NCBI GenBank assembly: GCA_002384055.1
Contig: DGAU01000014.1
Span: forward strand, 124,001 to 188,000
DNA length: 64,000 nt
Source: Flavobacteriaceae bacterium UBA4022
GTDB taxonomy: Bacteria > Bacteroidota > Bacteroidia > Flavobacteriales > Flavobacteriaceae
Direction: 5' to 3'
Each line of letters starts with the position of its first letter. Position 1 is the first letter of the stretch. The notes under the pieces were generated by a model that saw nothing but the letters and a program-made list of their open reading frames with translations, did not search any database and had not been told where the DNA came from. The position numbers and the translations under genes were made by a program. This document shows, one piece after another, positions 54,326 through 62,720 of this stretch.

Positions 54326-55353
54326 TGAATGTGCCCAAAATCTTACTCATATATACCGGTGGAACCATCGGCATGATCCGCGATTTTAATTCAGGAACAT
54401 TGCGGTCATTTAATTTTGATGAATTGCTCAAGCACATTCCCGAGCTCAACCTTTTGGACTGCGCCATTGACACCAAAAGTCTCGACGCACCGATCGATAG
54501 TTCTAATATGACCCCAGCGGTATGGGTGTTATTGGCCCAGCTCGTAAATGAAAACTACGACCAATTTGACGGATTTGTGATTTTGCACGGCAGTGATACC
54601 ATGTCCTACAGCGCATCTGCCCTTAGTTTTATGCTCGAGGGCTTGTCCAAGCCTGTTATTTTTACGGGGTCACAATTGCCCATTGGTGATCTGCGTACTG
54701 ATGCCAAAGAAAACCTTATTACCGCCATACAGATAGCGGCGATGCGGGAAGCAGACCAAATGCTCGTGCAAGAAGTCTGTGTGTACTTTGAATATAAGTT
54801 GTACCGTGGAAACCGCACGACAAAAATCAATGCTGAGCATTTTCAGGCCTTCGCCTCCTTTAATTATCCACCACTAGCCGAGAGCGGCGTTCACCTTACC
54901 GTGAATAAGCAATTGCTGCACCGGTCCGAGCAAAAGTCTTTGCGGGTACAAACAAATATGACCGCCCCCATTGCGCTGATTAAATTATTCCCTGGACTGA
55001 CTCCAGAGGTCTTTGGGCACATGCTTCAAGCCCCTGGCGTGGCAGGAGTCGTGCTAGAAACTTTTGGAAGCGGTAATGTTCCCAATACCCCATGGCTCAT
55101 TGCGGCGCTTAAGGCCGTTATTGATAAAGGTATCCCCGTAGTGAGTGTGACCCAGTGTTCTGGAGGTAGTGTTAAAATGGGTATGTACGAAACCAGTGAG
55201 GACCTAGAGGCCATTGGCATCATCTCTGGTCATGACATCACCACAGAAGCGGCATTGGCCAAGATGTTATTTCTTCTGGGAGAGCACAAGCAGGGAGCCG
55301 AATTCAAAGAGGCTTTCGAAAAGCCCATGCGCGGTGAAATCACTAAAATTTAG
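54322..55353 (+). CDS. ansA: Type I asparaginase
   Basis: A 343-residue cytoplasmic-type L-asparaginase hydrolysing asparagine to aspartate and ammonia. It has the first catalytic Thr in LIYTGGTIGMI near residue 12, and the second Thr with Asp in LHGSDTMSYSASAL near 90. No signal peptide is present. Length and the lack of an export signal favour type I over the periplasmic type II enzyme. It shares a transcript with the TatD gene. Confidence 0.93.
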   Translation: MMNVPKILLIYTGGTIGMIRDFNSGTLRSFNFDELLKHIPELNLLDCAIDTKSLDAPIDSSNMTPAVWVLLAQLVNENYDQFDGFVILHGSDTMSYSASALSFMLEGLSKPVIFTGSQLPIGDLRTDAKENLITAIQIAAMREADQMLVQEVCVYFEYKLYRGNRTTKINAEHFQAFASFNYPPLAESGVHLTVNKQLLHRSEQKSLRVQTNMTAPIALIKLFPGLTPEVFGHMLQAPGVAGVVLETFGSGNVPNTPWLIAALKAVIDKGIPVVSVTQCSGGSVKMGMYETSEDLEAIGIISGHDITTEAALAKMLFLLGEHKQGAEFKEAFEKPMRGEITKI

Positions 55354-55418
55354 TCCCGAAATATTTCAGTACCACCGTTTTTTTTTGTTATTTGCCGCCC
55401 CGTTCGTGAGAGCGATTT

Positions 55419-55506
55419 AGAGAGGTGGCCGAGTGGTCGAAGGCGCACGCCTGGAAAGTGTGTATACGCCAAAAGCGTATCGAGGGTTCGAATCCCTTCC
55501 TCTCTG
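55419..55506 (+). tRNA. tRNA-Ser (GGA)
   Basis: The acceptor stem AGAGAGG pairs with CCTCTCT. The anticodon loop CTGGAAA carries anticodon GGA on a 5-bp stem, there is a long class II variable arm (TATACGCC-AAAA-GCGTAT region), and the T-arm is GAGGG-TTCGAAT-CCCTT. It reads UCC and UCU. The CCA is not encoded. Confidence 0.97.
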
Positions 55507-55926
55507 CGAATGACCCTTAGGTATGCGTGCCAGGAGTTGTAAAAAAACTTTTTCTTCTATTGATTTCCATAACAGTAGAGATGCAATGGTATTAAAAGGA
55601 GACCACCTATGTATCGTTCATCAGCAGCCATTTTATCATGATTAAAGGCGGCAATTGCCCGTAAGCTTATTTTGGCCCCCTTTGGCGGTGTTGCTATAAA
55701 GGTTAAAACACATGAAATGGTCCGCTTAATAGGATTGCGTCCGTGTAGATCTAATAATTGTTTTGATAGGGCCATCACGCCTAAGTTCTGATCCCGAGAA
55801 ACATAGTGATGACAACGAAATTCTGTGACAAAGACGCGGTAGATATTCTTGCAGATAAACTAAATAATTTTATATCTTTAGAACCTTAAATTAATAACTA
55901 ATCATCAAACTTTTAAGTCGATAGCA
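55507..55926. other. 420-bp region with no confident gene between tRNA-Ser and exbB
   Basis: It holds the exbB promoter near 55849-55880. A minus-strand frame runs from about 55850 to 55557 (stop to stop) with a possible ATG at 55775. The translation contains stretches such as LLDLHGRNPIKRTISCVLTF that look protein-like, but no family is recognised and no plausible start precedes the first third. It could be a decayed gene next to a tRNA. No tRNA 3'-end duplication (att site) was noticed. Confidence 0.3.
55849..55880 (+). promoter_or_regulatory. Promoter of the exbB operon
   Basis: TTG (55849-55851), 21-nt spacer, then TATCTTTA (55873-55880; one mismatch to TAnnTTTG). The -7 box ends 46 nt before the exbB ATG. 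Confidence 0.5.
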
Positions 55927-56724
55927 ATGAAAAAACTATTTTCTATTTTCGCAATTGCCGCTATGGTTTTTGTCGGTACAACAAACATGCAAGCTGCTCC
56001 AGCTAACGCACTTTCTACAAGCCTTTCAACGGCTTCTGCATTGAGCGCTACGGTCAATGCTCAGGAGGCTGAAGCCCCTGCAGCAGATAAAAGCTTCCAC
56101 CAAGAATTAAAACAACGTTTTATTGAAGGTGGTCCAGGATTCATGGGAATCGTTTTATTGTGTTTAATTTTAGGATTGGCAATTGCCATCGAACGCATCA
56201 TTTACCTTAATTTATCGACCACCAACACGGCTAAATTAGCTTCTAGTGTTGAGGAAGCACTTAAAAACGGTGGCGTTGCTGCAGCAAAAGAAGTTTGTCG
56301 TGAGACTAAAGGACCTGTAGCTTCTATTTACTACCAAGGTTTGGACCGTGCTGAAGAAAGTATTGACGCCGCAGAAAAAGCAGTTGTTGCTTACGGTGGT
56401 GTTCAAATGGGTCAATTAGAGAAAAACGTATCTTGGATTTCATTATTTATCGCCTTGGCGCCAATGCTTGGTTTCATGGGTACGGTAATTGGTATGATCC
56501 AAGCTTTTGATAAAATCCAGGCGGCAGGGGATATGAACCCATCATTGGTTGCTGGAGGTATTAAGGTAGCTCTTTTGACGACTGTTTTTGGATTGGTCGT
56601 AGCGATTATTCTTCAGATCTTCTATAACTATATTGTCTCTAAAATCGATAGTATCGTCAACAACATGGAAGACGCGTCAATTACATTGATCGACATATTG
56701 GTTGATTACAAAAACAAAAAATAA
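55927..56724 (+). CDS. exbB: MotA/TolQ/ExbB proton channel family protein
   Basis: A 265-residue inner-membrane proton-channel subunit. A signal-like N-terminus (MKKLFSIFAIAAMVFVGTT) and an Ala-rich linker precede three transmembrane helices at about 75-95, 175-200 and 218-242. The conserved channel segment is visible as APMLGFMGTVIGMIQAFD near 180 and the GGIKVALLTTVFGLVVAI helix near 215. The protein pairs with ExbD subunits to convert the proton gradient into work on the outer membrane. It is first in a four-gene operon with a small membrane protein and two exbD genes. Confidence 0.94.
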   Translation: MKKLFSIFAIAAMVFVGTTNMQAAPANALSTSLSTASALSATVNAQEAEAPAADKSFHQELKQRFIEGGPGFMGIVLLCLILGLAIAIERIIYLNLSTTNTAKLASSVEEALKNGGVAAAKEVCRETKGPVASIYYQGLDRAEESIDAAEKAVVAYGGVQMGQLEKNVSWISLFIALAPMLGFMGTVIGMIQAFDKIQAAGDMNPSLVAGGIKVALLTTVFGLVVAIILQIFYNYIVSKIDSIVNNMEDASITLIDILVDYKNKK

Positions 56725-56741
56725 TTTAAAAAACCGTTCAA

Positions 56742-57176
56742 ATGGGTTTATATAAAATTTTCAAAATAGTAGCGATGCTTCTGGGATTCGCGGGACTTAT
56801 ATTTTGGTTCCTGCTGATTTCCAAAGGAGATGATGCTGTTAAGGCAACTGGAGCCGGTGTAGCACCCTTGCTGTACATAGCCTATGTGATTATGGCCATC
56901 GTGTTAGGCTTGGTTACCGTATTTGTCTTAAAAGGAGTAATGTCTGGTGACGTCAAAAAGACATTGATATCTGTTGGGGCTTTCTTAGCCGTTTTGCTCA
57001 TATCTTATGTGATGGCTTCCGGCAGCATTGAAGGCTTGACTCCAGCGGACAAGTCAGAGGTTACGGAAAGCACCTCTAAGTGGGTAGGAACCGGATTAAT
57101 TGCCTTTTATATTTTAGCGGTTGTCGCGGTAACGACAATGGCGTTTAGCGGAGTCAAAAAAGTAATAACAAAGTAA
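56742..57176 (+). CDS. Conserved four-helix membrane protein of the ExbB-ExbD operon
   Basis: No named family recognised. A 144-residue protein with hydrophobic helices at about 8-27, 43-66, 74-93 and 114-136 and short loops. It sits 17 bp after exbB and 1 bp before exbD, so it is in the same transcript. Position suggests an accessory part of the proton-channel complex; the sequence itself gives no catalytic or ligand motif. Confidence 0.8.
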   Translation: MGLYKIFKIVAMLLGFAGLIFWFLLISKGDDAVKATGAGVAPLLYIAYVIMAIVLGLVTVFVLKGVMSGDVKKTLISVGAFLAVLLISYVMASGSIEGLTPADKSEVTESTSKWVGTGLIAFYILAVVAVTTMAFSGVKKVITK

Positions 57177-57177
57177 T

Positions 57178-57801
57178 ATGGGACGAAGAGCCACCCCTGA
57201 AGTAAATGCTGGGTCTATGGCAGATATTGCCTTCCTTTTGTTGATCTTTTTTTTGGTCACAACGACTATTGAAAAGGACAAAGGAATTGCACGTCAATTG
57301 CCCCCACCGATTGAAGAAGAGTTGGATGTCATCATCAAGCAGAAAAACTTGTTTGTCGTTAATGTGAACAAGGACGATCGATTATTGGTAGAGGACGAAC
57401 TAATGGAGCTAAGTGATTTGCGTCAAGCAGCTATCGACTTTCTTGACAACGGCGGTGCTCCTGCTGGCTCTCCTGATTTTTGTAATTACTGTAAAGGTGA
57501 CCATAGGCCAGATTCATCAGATAATCCTCAAAAAGCTGTTATTTCGGTCCAAAATGATCGATTGACTTCGTACAAGATGTATATCTCGGTTCAGAATGAA
57601 TTGGTGGCCGCATACAATACCCTTAGGAATCGTGAATCACAACGTTTGTTTGGCTGGGATTATACCGACTTGAAAAAGGGGATTGACGACGGGCAAATCA
57701 CAGGGGATCGCAAAAATATCATCCAAGATAAGCTCAAAGAGATTCAAGATTTAATTCCATTAAAACTTTCTGAGGCAGAGCCAAAGAAATCTGGAAAATA
57801 A
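57178..57801 (+). CDS. exbD: ExbD/TolR family biopolymer transport protein (first copy)
   Basis: A 207-residue single-pass protein. After a short cytoplasmic tail (GRRATPEVNAGSMADIAF) comes one transmembrane helix at about 18-36, with the conserved Asp in MADIAFLLLIFFLVTT near residue 16. This Asp carries the proton in ExbD and TolR. The periplasmic domain is longer than in the second copy and contains a loop with two Cys (FCNYCKG near 100). It starts 1 bp after the small membrane gene and is followed by the second exbD after 12 bp. Confidence 0.93.
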   Translation: MGRRATPEVNAGSMADIAFLLLIFFLVTTTIEKDKGIARQLPPPIEEELDVIIKQKNLFVVNVNKDDRLLVEDELMELSDLRQAAIDFLDNGGAPAGSPDFCNYCKGDHRPDSSDNPQKAVISVQNDRLTSYKMYISVQNELVAAYNTLRNRESQRLFGWDYTDLKKGIDDGQITGDRKNIIQDKLKEIQDLIPLKLSEAEPKKSGK

Positions 57802-57813
57802 AAGAGACACGTC

Positions 57814-58284
57814 ATGTCAAAATTTAAAAAGAAAAAAAGTGGTGAATTGCCGGCGATTTCAACGGCGTCACTTCCTGATATTGTGTTCATGCTGCTGTTC
57901 TTTTTTATGGTAGTGACGGTATTGCGTGACAGTAATTTACTCGTGATGCAACGCCTTCCAAAAGGGGATCAAGTAGAGAAACTACAGAAAGACCGTTCTG
58001 TATTTATCTTTGCCGGAAAACCAGGACCAGGCTATGAGAAATATGGTAAGGAAGCAAAAATTCAAATTGGGGATAAGTATATGGACGTTTCCAATGTCAA
58101 ATTTGCCTTGGAAGAATTCCGACGTAAGTTACGCCCAGAGCTTCAGGACAAAATCATGATTGCTTTGAAGGTGGATGGCGAGACCAATACCGGTCTTGTG
58201 TCCGATATCAAACAAGAGTTGCGGGAACAAAACTTATTGAAGTTAATTTACATCACCACTCCCGGAAACGAGTTGGACAACTAG
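57814..58284 (+). CDS. exbD: ExbD/TolR family biopolymer transport protein (second copy)
   Basis: A 156-residue single-pass protein with the same plan as its neighbour: a basic N-terminus (SKFKKKKSGELP), a transmembrane helix at about 24-42 with the proton-carrying Asp in LPDIVFMLLFFFMVV near 21, and a periplasmic domain. Two unlike ExbD proteins per ExbB are common in Bacteroidota and may form heteromers. A terminator follows at 58323. Confidence 0.93.
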   Translation: MSKFKKKKSGELPAISTASLPDIVFMLLFFFMVVTVLRDSNLLVMQRLPKGDQVEKLQKDRSVFIFAGKPGPGYEKYGKEAKIQIGDKYMDVSNVKFALEEFRRKLRPELQDKIMIALKVDGETNTGLVSDIKQELREQNLLKLIYITTPGNELDN

Positions 58285-58322
58285 ATACGACAAGGGCCCA
58301 TTGTGTGGTTGAGTAATGAATT

Positions 58323-58350
58323 AAAAAAGCCTCTGTTGAGGCTTTTTTTT
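58323..58350 (+). terminator. Terminator of the exbB operon
   Basis: AAAAAAGCCTC pairs with GAGGCTTTTTT around a TGTT loop and ends in a T-run, 39 bp after the last exbD stop. Confidence 0.9.
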
Positions 58351-58380
58351 ATAGCTTTACCTGACAAATGATATTGATTC

Positions 58381-59100
58381 ATGAAATTAAGATGCCCCAA
58401 ATCCATATTGATCCCAATAGCTTTCCTGATGGGCTGGAGTGGTATAGCTCAGTCTGAAGCGCCATCTCATGGCGGATTGGACCAGGAGTCGTATCGGGAA
58501 GATCAGTTTTATATTGGGCTCAACTATAATGTACTGAGTAATGTCCCCACAGAGGTTGCCGTACGAGGCATTTCTGGAGGCCTAAGTTTCGGTTTCATTC
58601 GGGATATGCCCCTAGTGTCCAAAGGCAACTTAGCGATTGGTCTTGGCGGCGGATTTAGCTTTGATCGCTATGGCCAGAACATCAAAATAAGCACTAGCCC
58701 TGATAGTGGCGCAAATACTTTTGAGATCCTCACAAGCCCGTCGGCTATTGACCAAAATAGATTGAGTGTCGTTGCTTTAGAGGTGCCGCTCGAACTGCGC
58801 TGGCGGACTTCAACTCTGGAGACCTATAAGTTTTGGCGTATTTATTCTGGAATCAAGTGGAGCTACTCATTATGGAATCAAGCTTATTTTAAAGGTACAG
58901 AACAGTCGGTAAGCCTCACGGATTTATCTGGCATGGATCCCAGTCAGTTTTACTATACGTTGTCCTTAGGTTACGGAACCTTCAACGCCCAGTTGCAATA
59001 TGGATTAGGGACGTTTTTTTCGCAAGCAACAGAAGCAGAAAGTGCGGCGACTATTGGTATAACCCCTATTAAAATAGGGATGGTTTTTTATCTCTTATAG
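58381..59100 (+). CDS. PorT-like outer membrane beta-barrel protein
   Basis: A 239-residue exported protein. It has a signal peptide (ending near SGIAQ) followed by alternating short strands of a small barrel (for example QFYIGLNYNVLSN near 42, LRWRTSTLETYKFWRIYSGIKW near 140). It ends KIGMVFYLL with aromatic and hydrophobic residues. The profile and its place after exbD resemble flavobacterial PorT/SprT-like genes, PorT being a T9SS component. The assignment to PorT proper is by resemblance and is not certain. The stop overlaps the convergent membrane gene by 6 bp. Confidence 0.65.
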   Translation: MKLRCPKSILIPIAFLMGWSGIAQSEAPSHGGLDQESYREDQFYIGLNYNVLSNVPTEVAVRGISGGLSFGFIRDMPLVSKGNLAIGLGGGFSFDRYGQNIKISTSPDSGANTFEILTSPSAIDQNRLSVVALEVPLELRWRTSTLETYKFWRIYSGIKWSYSLWNQAYFKGTEQSVSLTDLSGMDPSQFYYTLSLGYGTFNAQLQYGLGTFFSQATEAESAATIGITPIKIGMVFYLL

Positions 59101-59700
59101 CCAATAGAAAAACAGGACTACTTGAGGTAATGCACCAAAAAATCCACCAAGCCATAACTCTTGGGAGGAATGTGCTTGACTCCAAAGCCGAGCACTTGCT
59201 ACCCATCCTACCGCAACGCTCAGGATCAATAGAGGGGTCAAAATACGTAAGTCCATATGCCAACTAAGGCCAAAGGCGAACACGGCAAGACCCGTTATAC
59301 CCATTTGATGTAAACTGGCTTTATAAGAGCGCATACTCGCCAACAGAGCTAATACGGTCGAGACCAACGCTCCTAAATAAAAATAATAAAGGGGCGTAAC
59401 CCCAGAGGTCTGACCCAGAATCTTCAGCGCAATAACCCACAAAAGACATTGGATCATTAAGGGCCATTTCCGTTGCTTTGCGGTTTTGAGGTCAATGGAA
59501 TCCACAACCTTTAATTGACGCAAAACAGGAAATAAAATTAATGGAGAGAGGACAAGTACAATGAAAAGAATCAAGCCTTGTATCAACATAAAACGGGTAT
59601 CGAAGCGATAGGGCTGTACATAGGTCACTAAAAACCAGCCATACATGGGCACAAAAAGGGGGTGCCAGAGGTAATTCGCTAATGCCATGAGCCAGCGCAT
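59095..59700 (-). CDS. Multi-pass membrane protein, distantly PAP2-like
   Basis: A 201-residue protein with about six helices. Two segments recall the type 2 phosphatidic acid phosphatase (PAP2) fold: YKASLHQMGITG near 128, where an SxHxxG-like motif 2 would lie, and ASARLWSQAHSSQELWLGG near 170, which resembles motif 3 (SRxxxxxHxxxD) with Glu in place of the last Asp. The usual KxxxxxxRP motif 1 is not evident (KTAKQRKWP near 75 is the nearest). It may be a degenerate or specialised lipid phosphatase-like protein. It lies 3 bp after rpoN in the same direction. Confidence 0.6.
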   Translation of the reverse strand: MRWLMALANYLWHPLFVPMYGWFLVTYVQPYRFDTRFMLIQGLILFIVLVLSPLILFPVLRQLKVVDSIDLKTAKQRKWPLMIQCLLWVIALKILGQTSGVTPLYYFYLGALVSTVLALLASMRSYKASLHQMGITGLAVFAFGLSWHMDLRILTPLLILSVAVGWVASARLWSQAHSSQELWLGGFFGALPQVVLFFYWL

Positions 59701-59703
59701 GGA

Positions 59704-61158
59704 TTATAGGACTTTACGCAAACGGGCCACAGGAAAATCGAGCTGCTCACGGTATTTGGCAATGGTCCGCCGGGCAATAGGGTAGCCTTTTTCTTTGAGA
59801 ATCTGGGCCAATTTGTCATCTGTAAATGGTTGACGTTTGTTTTCGTCGGCAATGGCTGTGGCCAAAATGTTCTTGATTTCTCGAGTTGAAACATCTTCAC
59901 CTTGGTCATTCTTCATGGATTCACTAAAAAACTCTTTGATGAGTTTCGTGCCGTATGGGGTGTCTACATATTTGCTGTTGGCCACGCGCGATACGGTAGA
60001 AATATCCATGTTGATTTTGTCCGCAATGTCTTTTAAAATCATGGGTCTTAATTGACGCTCATCACCACTCAAAAAATACGCTTTTTGTCGTTCCATGATT
60101 GCATTCATGGTGATGAACAGGGTATGCTGGCGCTGTTTAATGGCATCAATAAACCACTGTGCGGCATCGAGTTTTTGTTTGATAAACATCACGGCATCCT
60201 TTTGTGCTTTGGATTTTTCCTTGGCCATCTTATAGCCTTGTAGCATTTCGCTATAGTCTCGAGAAATGTGCAAATTTGGCGCATTTCGACCATTTAAGCT
60301 CAATTCGAGGTGGCCTTCGGTGATGTGTATTGCAAAATCAGGGACCACTGCTTCGACCATACGATTCGAACCTGAATAGGCACTACCTGGTTTGGGATTG
60401 AGTATTTCTATTTCATGAATGATGGCCTTGAGTTCTTCCTCGGTCCAGTTATAGCGCTGGATGAGTTTATCATAATGTTTTTTTGAAAAGGCATCGAACT
60501 GGTGCGTGATCATTTCCAGAGCCTTTTGGGCCGTTTCTGTTGTCGTTTTTCGCTCCAGCTGAAGGATCAGACATTCTTTCAGATCGCGAGCACCGACTCC
60601 AGGCGGGTCTAAATCCTGAACAAGTCTCAGAATCGTCGCGACATGCTCCCGATCAGTATAAATATTTTGGGTAAAGGCCAGGTCATCGACCAAATCTTCT
60701 AAGGCGCGCCGCAGATATCCGCTATCGTCTAAGGAGCCTATGACGAAAAGCGCCATATCAAAATCTTCTTCAGAGAGCTGGTAGGTGTTGAGTTGTTGCA
60801 CCAAAAATTGATTGAACGTCGTGCCTGAGGCATAGGGCGTATGATGTTCCTGATCATCGGCACTGTAATTGTTCGCCGATAATTTATAGCTTGGGGTTTC
60901 ATCGTCGCTAAGATAGCTGTCGATGTTGATGTCGGTTTCAATGATTTCTGTGCCCTCGTCAAAATCATCGTAGGGGTCGTCGTCATAATCGTCTTGATCC
61001 AAAAGCTCTTTGCCACTCTCTAATGCTGGATTTTCTTCCAACTCCTGGGAGATTCTTTGCTCAAACGCCTGGGTGGGTAATTGAATCAACTTCATGAGCT
61101 GAATCTGCTGTGGCGACAGCTTTTGAGATAGTTTGAGTTGAAATTGCTGTTTCAGCAT
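59704..61158 (-). CDS. rpoN: RNA polymerase sigma-54 factor
   Basis: This alternative sigma factor recognises -24/-12 promoters and needs AAA+ activators. In its 484 residues, region I is Gln-rich at the N-terminus (QFQLKLSQKLSPQQIQLMKLI type), followed by a strongly acidic region II (about 50-80, DDYDDDPYDDFDE). The core-binding and DNA-binding domains end in the RpoN box ARRTIAKYREQL near residue 465. No sigma-54 activator gene is in this window. Confidence 0.97.
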   Translation of the reverse strand: MLKQQFQLKLSQKLSPQQIQLMKLIQLPTQAFEQRISQELEENPALESGKELLDQDDYDDDPYDDFDEGTEIIETDINIDSYLSDDETPSYKLSANNYSADDQEHHTPYASGTTFNQFLVQQLNTYQLSEEDFDMALFVIGSLDDSGYLRRALEDLVDDLAFTQNIYTDREHVATILRLVQDLDPPGVGARDLKECLILQLERKTTTETAQKALEMITHQFDAFSKKHYDKLIQRYNWTEEELKAIIHEIEILNPKPGSAYSGSNRMVEAVVPDFAIHITEGHLELSLNGRNAPNLHISRDYSEMLQGYKMAKEKSKAQKDAVMFIKQKLDAAQWFIDAIKQRQHTLFITMNAIMERQKAYFLSGDERQLRPMILKDIADKINMDISTVSRVANSKYVDTPYGTKLIKEFFSESMKNDQGEDVSTREIKNILATAIADENKRQPFTDDKLAQILKEKGYPIARRTIAKYREQLDFPVARLRKVL

Positions 61159-61242
61159 GTGCCCGAGGCTTTTGATAAATTTAAAAAAAATCCAGTAACG
61201 ATGGAAGTCCTTACTGCATCTATAGCAGAATTCGTGCCAGAC

Positions 61243-62685
61243 CTAAAAAGAGGCGTTGCCTGGTGAGCGCGGGTAGGGAATGACATCACGGATATTACCC
61301 ATGCCGGTGACAAACTGAACCAAACGCTCAAATCCTAATCCAAATCCACTGTGAACACAGGTTCCAAACTTTCTCAGATCTAAATACCAGTAGAGTTCTT
61401 CTGGTGAAATGTCCATAGCGATCATTTTTTCTTTCAGGACGTCGTAGCGTTCTTCACGCTGGGATCCACCAACAATCTCACCAATACCTGGGAAAAGAAC
61501 ATCCATGGCGCGCACCGTTTTGCCATCGTCATTCAAACGCATATAAAAGGCCTTGATTGTTGCCGGATAGTCATAAAGGATCACGGGGCATTTAAAGTGT
61601 TTTTCCACCAAATAGCGTTCGTGCTCACTTTGTAAATCAGCGCCCCAGGCTTCAATGATATATTTGAATTTCTTTTTACGGTTAGGAGTGCTGTTCATTA
61701 AGATATCGATGGCTTCGGTATAACTGACCCGAACAAAGTTGTGTTCCAAGACAAAGGCGAGCTTTTCTTTTAAAGGCATGGGACTGCGTTGGTCCTGAGG
61801 CTTACTTTTCTCTTCCTCTTCCAAACGTTTTTGTAAAAAATCCAGATCATCTCCGCAATGCGTGAGGGCATAATTGACCACGTACTTGATAAAGTCTTCG
61901 GCCAAATCCATGTTGTCGTGTAGGTCATTAAAGGCGACTTCGGGCTCGATCATCCAGAACTCCGCAAGGTGTCTTGAGGTATTGGAATTCTCTGCACGAA
62001 ATGTAGGGCCAAAAGTATAGACTTTGCCAAGTCCCATGGCATAGGTTTCTGCTTCAAGCTGACCACTTACAGTCAGGTGCGTTTCCTTATCGAAAAAATC
62101 TTTGCTGTAATCTACCTGGCCACGCTCGTCTTTTGGGGGTGCGGCGGCATCTAGATTGGTTACCCGAAACATTTCTCCGGCACCCTCTGCATCACTCCCG
62201 GTAATAATTGGCGTGTGCATATAATGAAAATTGTTGGTCTGAAAGTACTCATGCACCGCAAAAGACAATTTAGAACGCAAACGCATCACCGCCCCAAAGG
62301 TATTGGTGCGAATACGCAGGTGCGCTTGTTCGCGCAAAGTCTCTAAGCTATGACGCTTTGGACTTAAGATCGTCAACTTTACCTCTTCTGGGTCAGCCTT
62401 ACCCAAAATACTGAGCGTTGTGACCTGAATTTCGACAGCCTGGCCTTGACCCTGGCTTGCCACTAAAGGACCACTTACGGTTATAGCCGCGCCCACGGCG
62501 ACAGATTTTAAAAGATCGGCGTCAAAGCCATCAAAATCGACAACACATTGAAGATTGTGAATGGTAGACCCATCGTTGAGTTGAATAAATCGATTGCTTC
62601 TGAAAGCCCTGACCCATCCGGAAACCGAAATCGGGTTTATAGAAGCCTCCATTTTAATGATGTCAGAAATCAATTTTTTTTGCAT
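61243..62685 (-). CDS. asnS: Asparaginyl-tRNA synthetase
   Basis: This class II synthetase charges tRNA-Asn directly. It has 480 residues. The N-terminal OB-fold (about 15-105) includes [20 protein letters not shown], the [21 protein letters not shown] block holding motif 2 is near 235, and motif 3 is [21 protein letters not shown] near 445. The RSPGNASF C-terminus is usual. It has its own -7 box despite lying 35 bp downstream of the MMPL gene. Confidence 0.97.
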   Translation of the reverse strand: MQKKLISDIIKMEASINPISVSGWVRAFRSNRFIQLNDGSTIHNLQCVVDFDGFDADLLKSVAVGAAITVSGPLVASQGQGQAVEIQVTTLSILGKADPEEVKLTILSPKRHSLETLREQAHLRIRTNTFGAVMRLRSKLSFAVHEYFQTNNFHYMHTPIITGSDAEGAGEMFRVTNLDAAAPPKDERGQVDYSKDFFDKETHLTVSGQLEAETYAMGLGKVYTFGPTFRAENSNTSRHLAEFWMIEPEVAFNDLHDNMDLAEDFIKYVVNYALTHCGDDLDFLQKRLEEEEKSKPQDQRSPMPLKEKLAFVLEHNFVRVSYTEAIDILMNSTPNRKKKFKYIIEAWGADLQSEHERYLVEKHFKCPVILYDYPATIKAFYMRLNDDGKTVRAMDVLFPGIGEIVGGSQREERYDVLKEKMIAMDISPEELYWYLDLRKFGTCVHSGFGLGFERLVQFVTGMGNIRDVIPYPRSPGNASF

Positions 62686-62704
62686 GCGTCTTGGTTTAGA
62701 ATGA

Positions 62705-62712
62705 TAAAGATA
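62705..62712 (-). promoter_or_regulatory. -7 promoter box of asnS
   Basis: TATCTTTA on the minus strand (one mismatch to TAnnTTTG), 19 nt upstream of the asnS ATG, in the gap after the MMPL gene. Confidence 0.4.
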
Positions 62713-62720
62713 ATTGTTTT

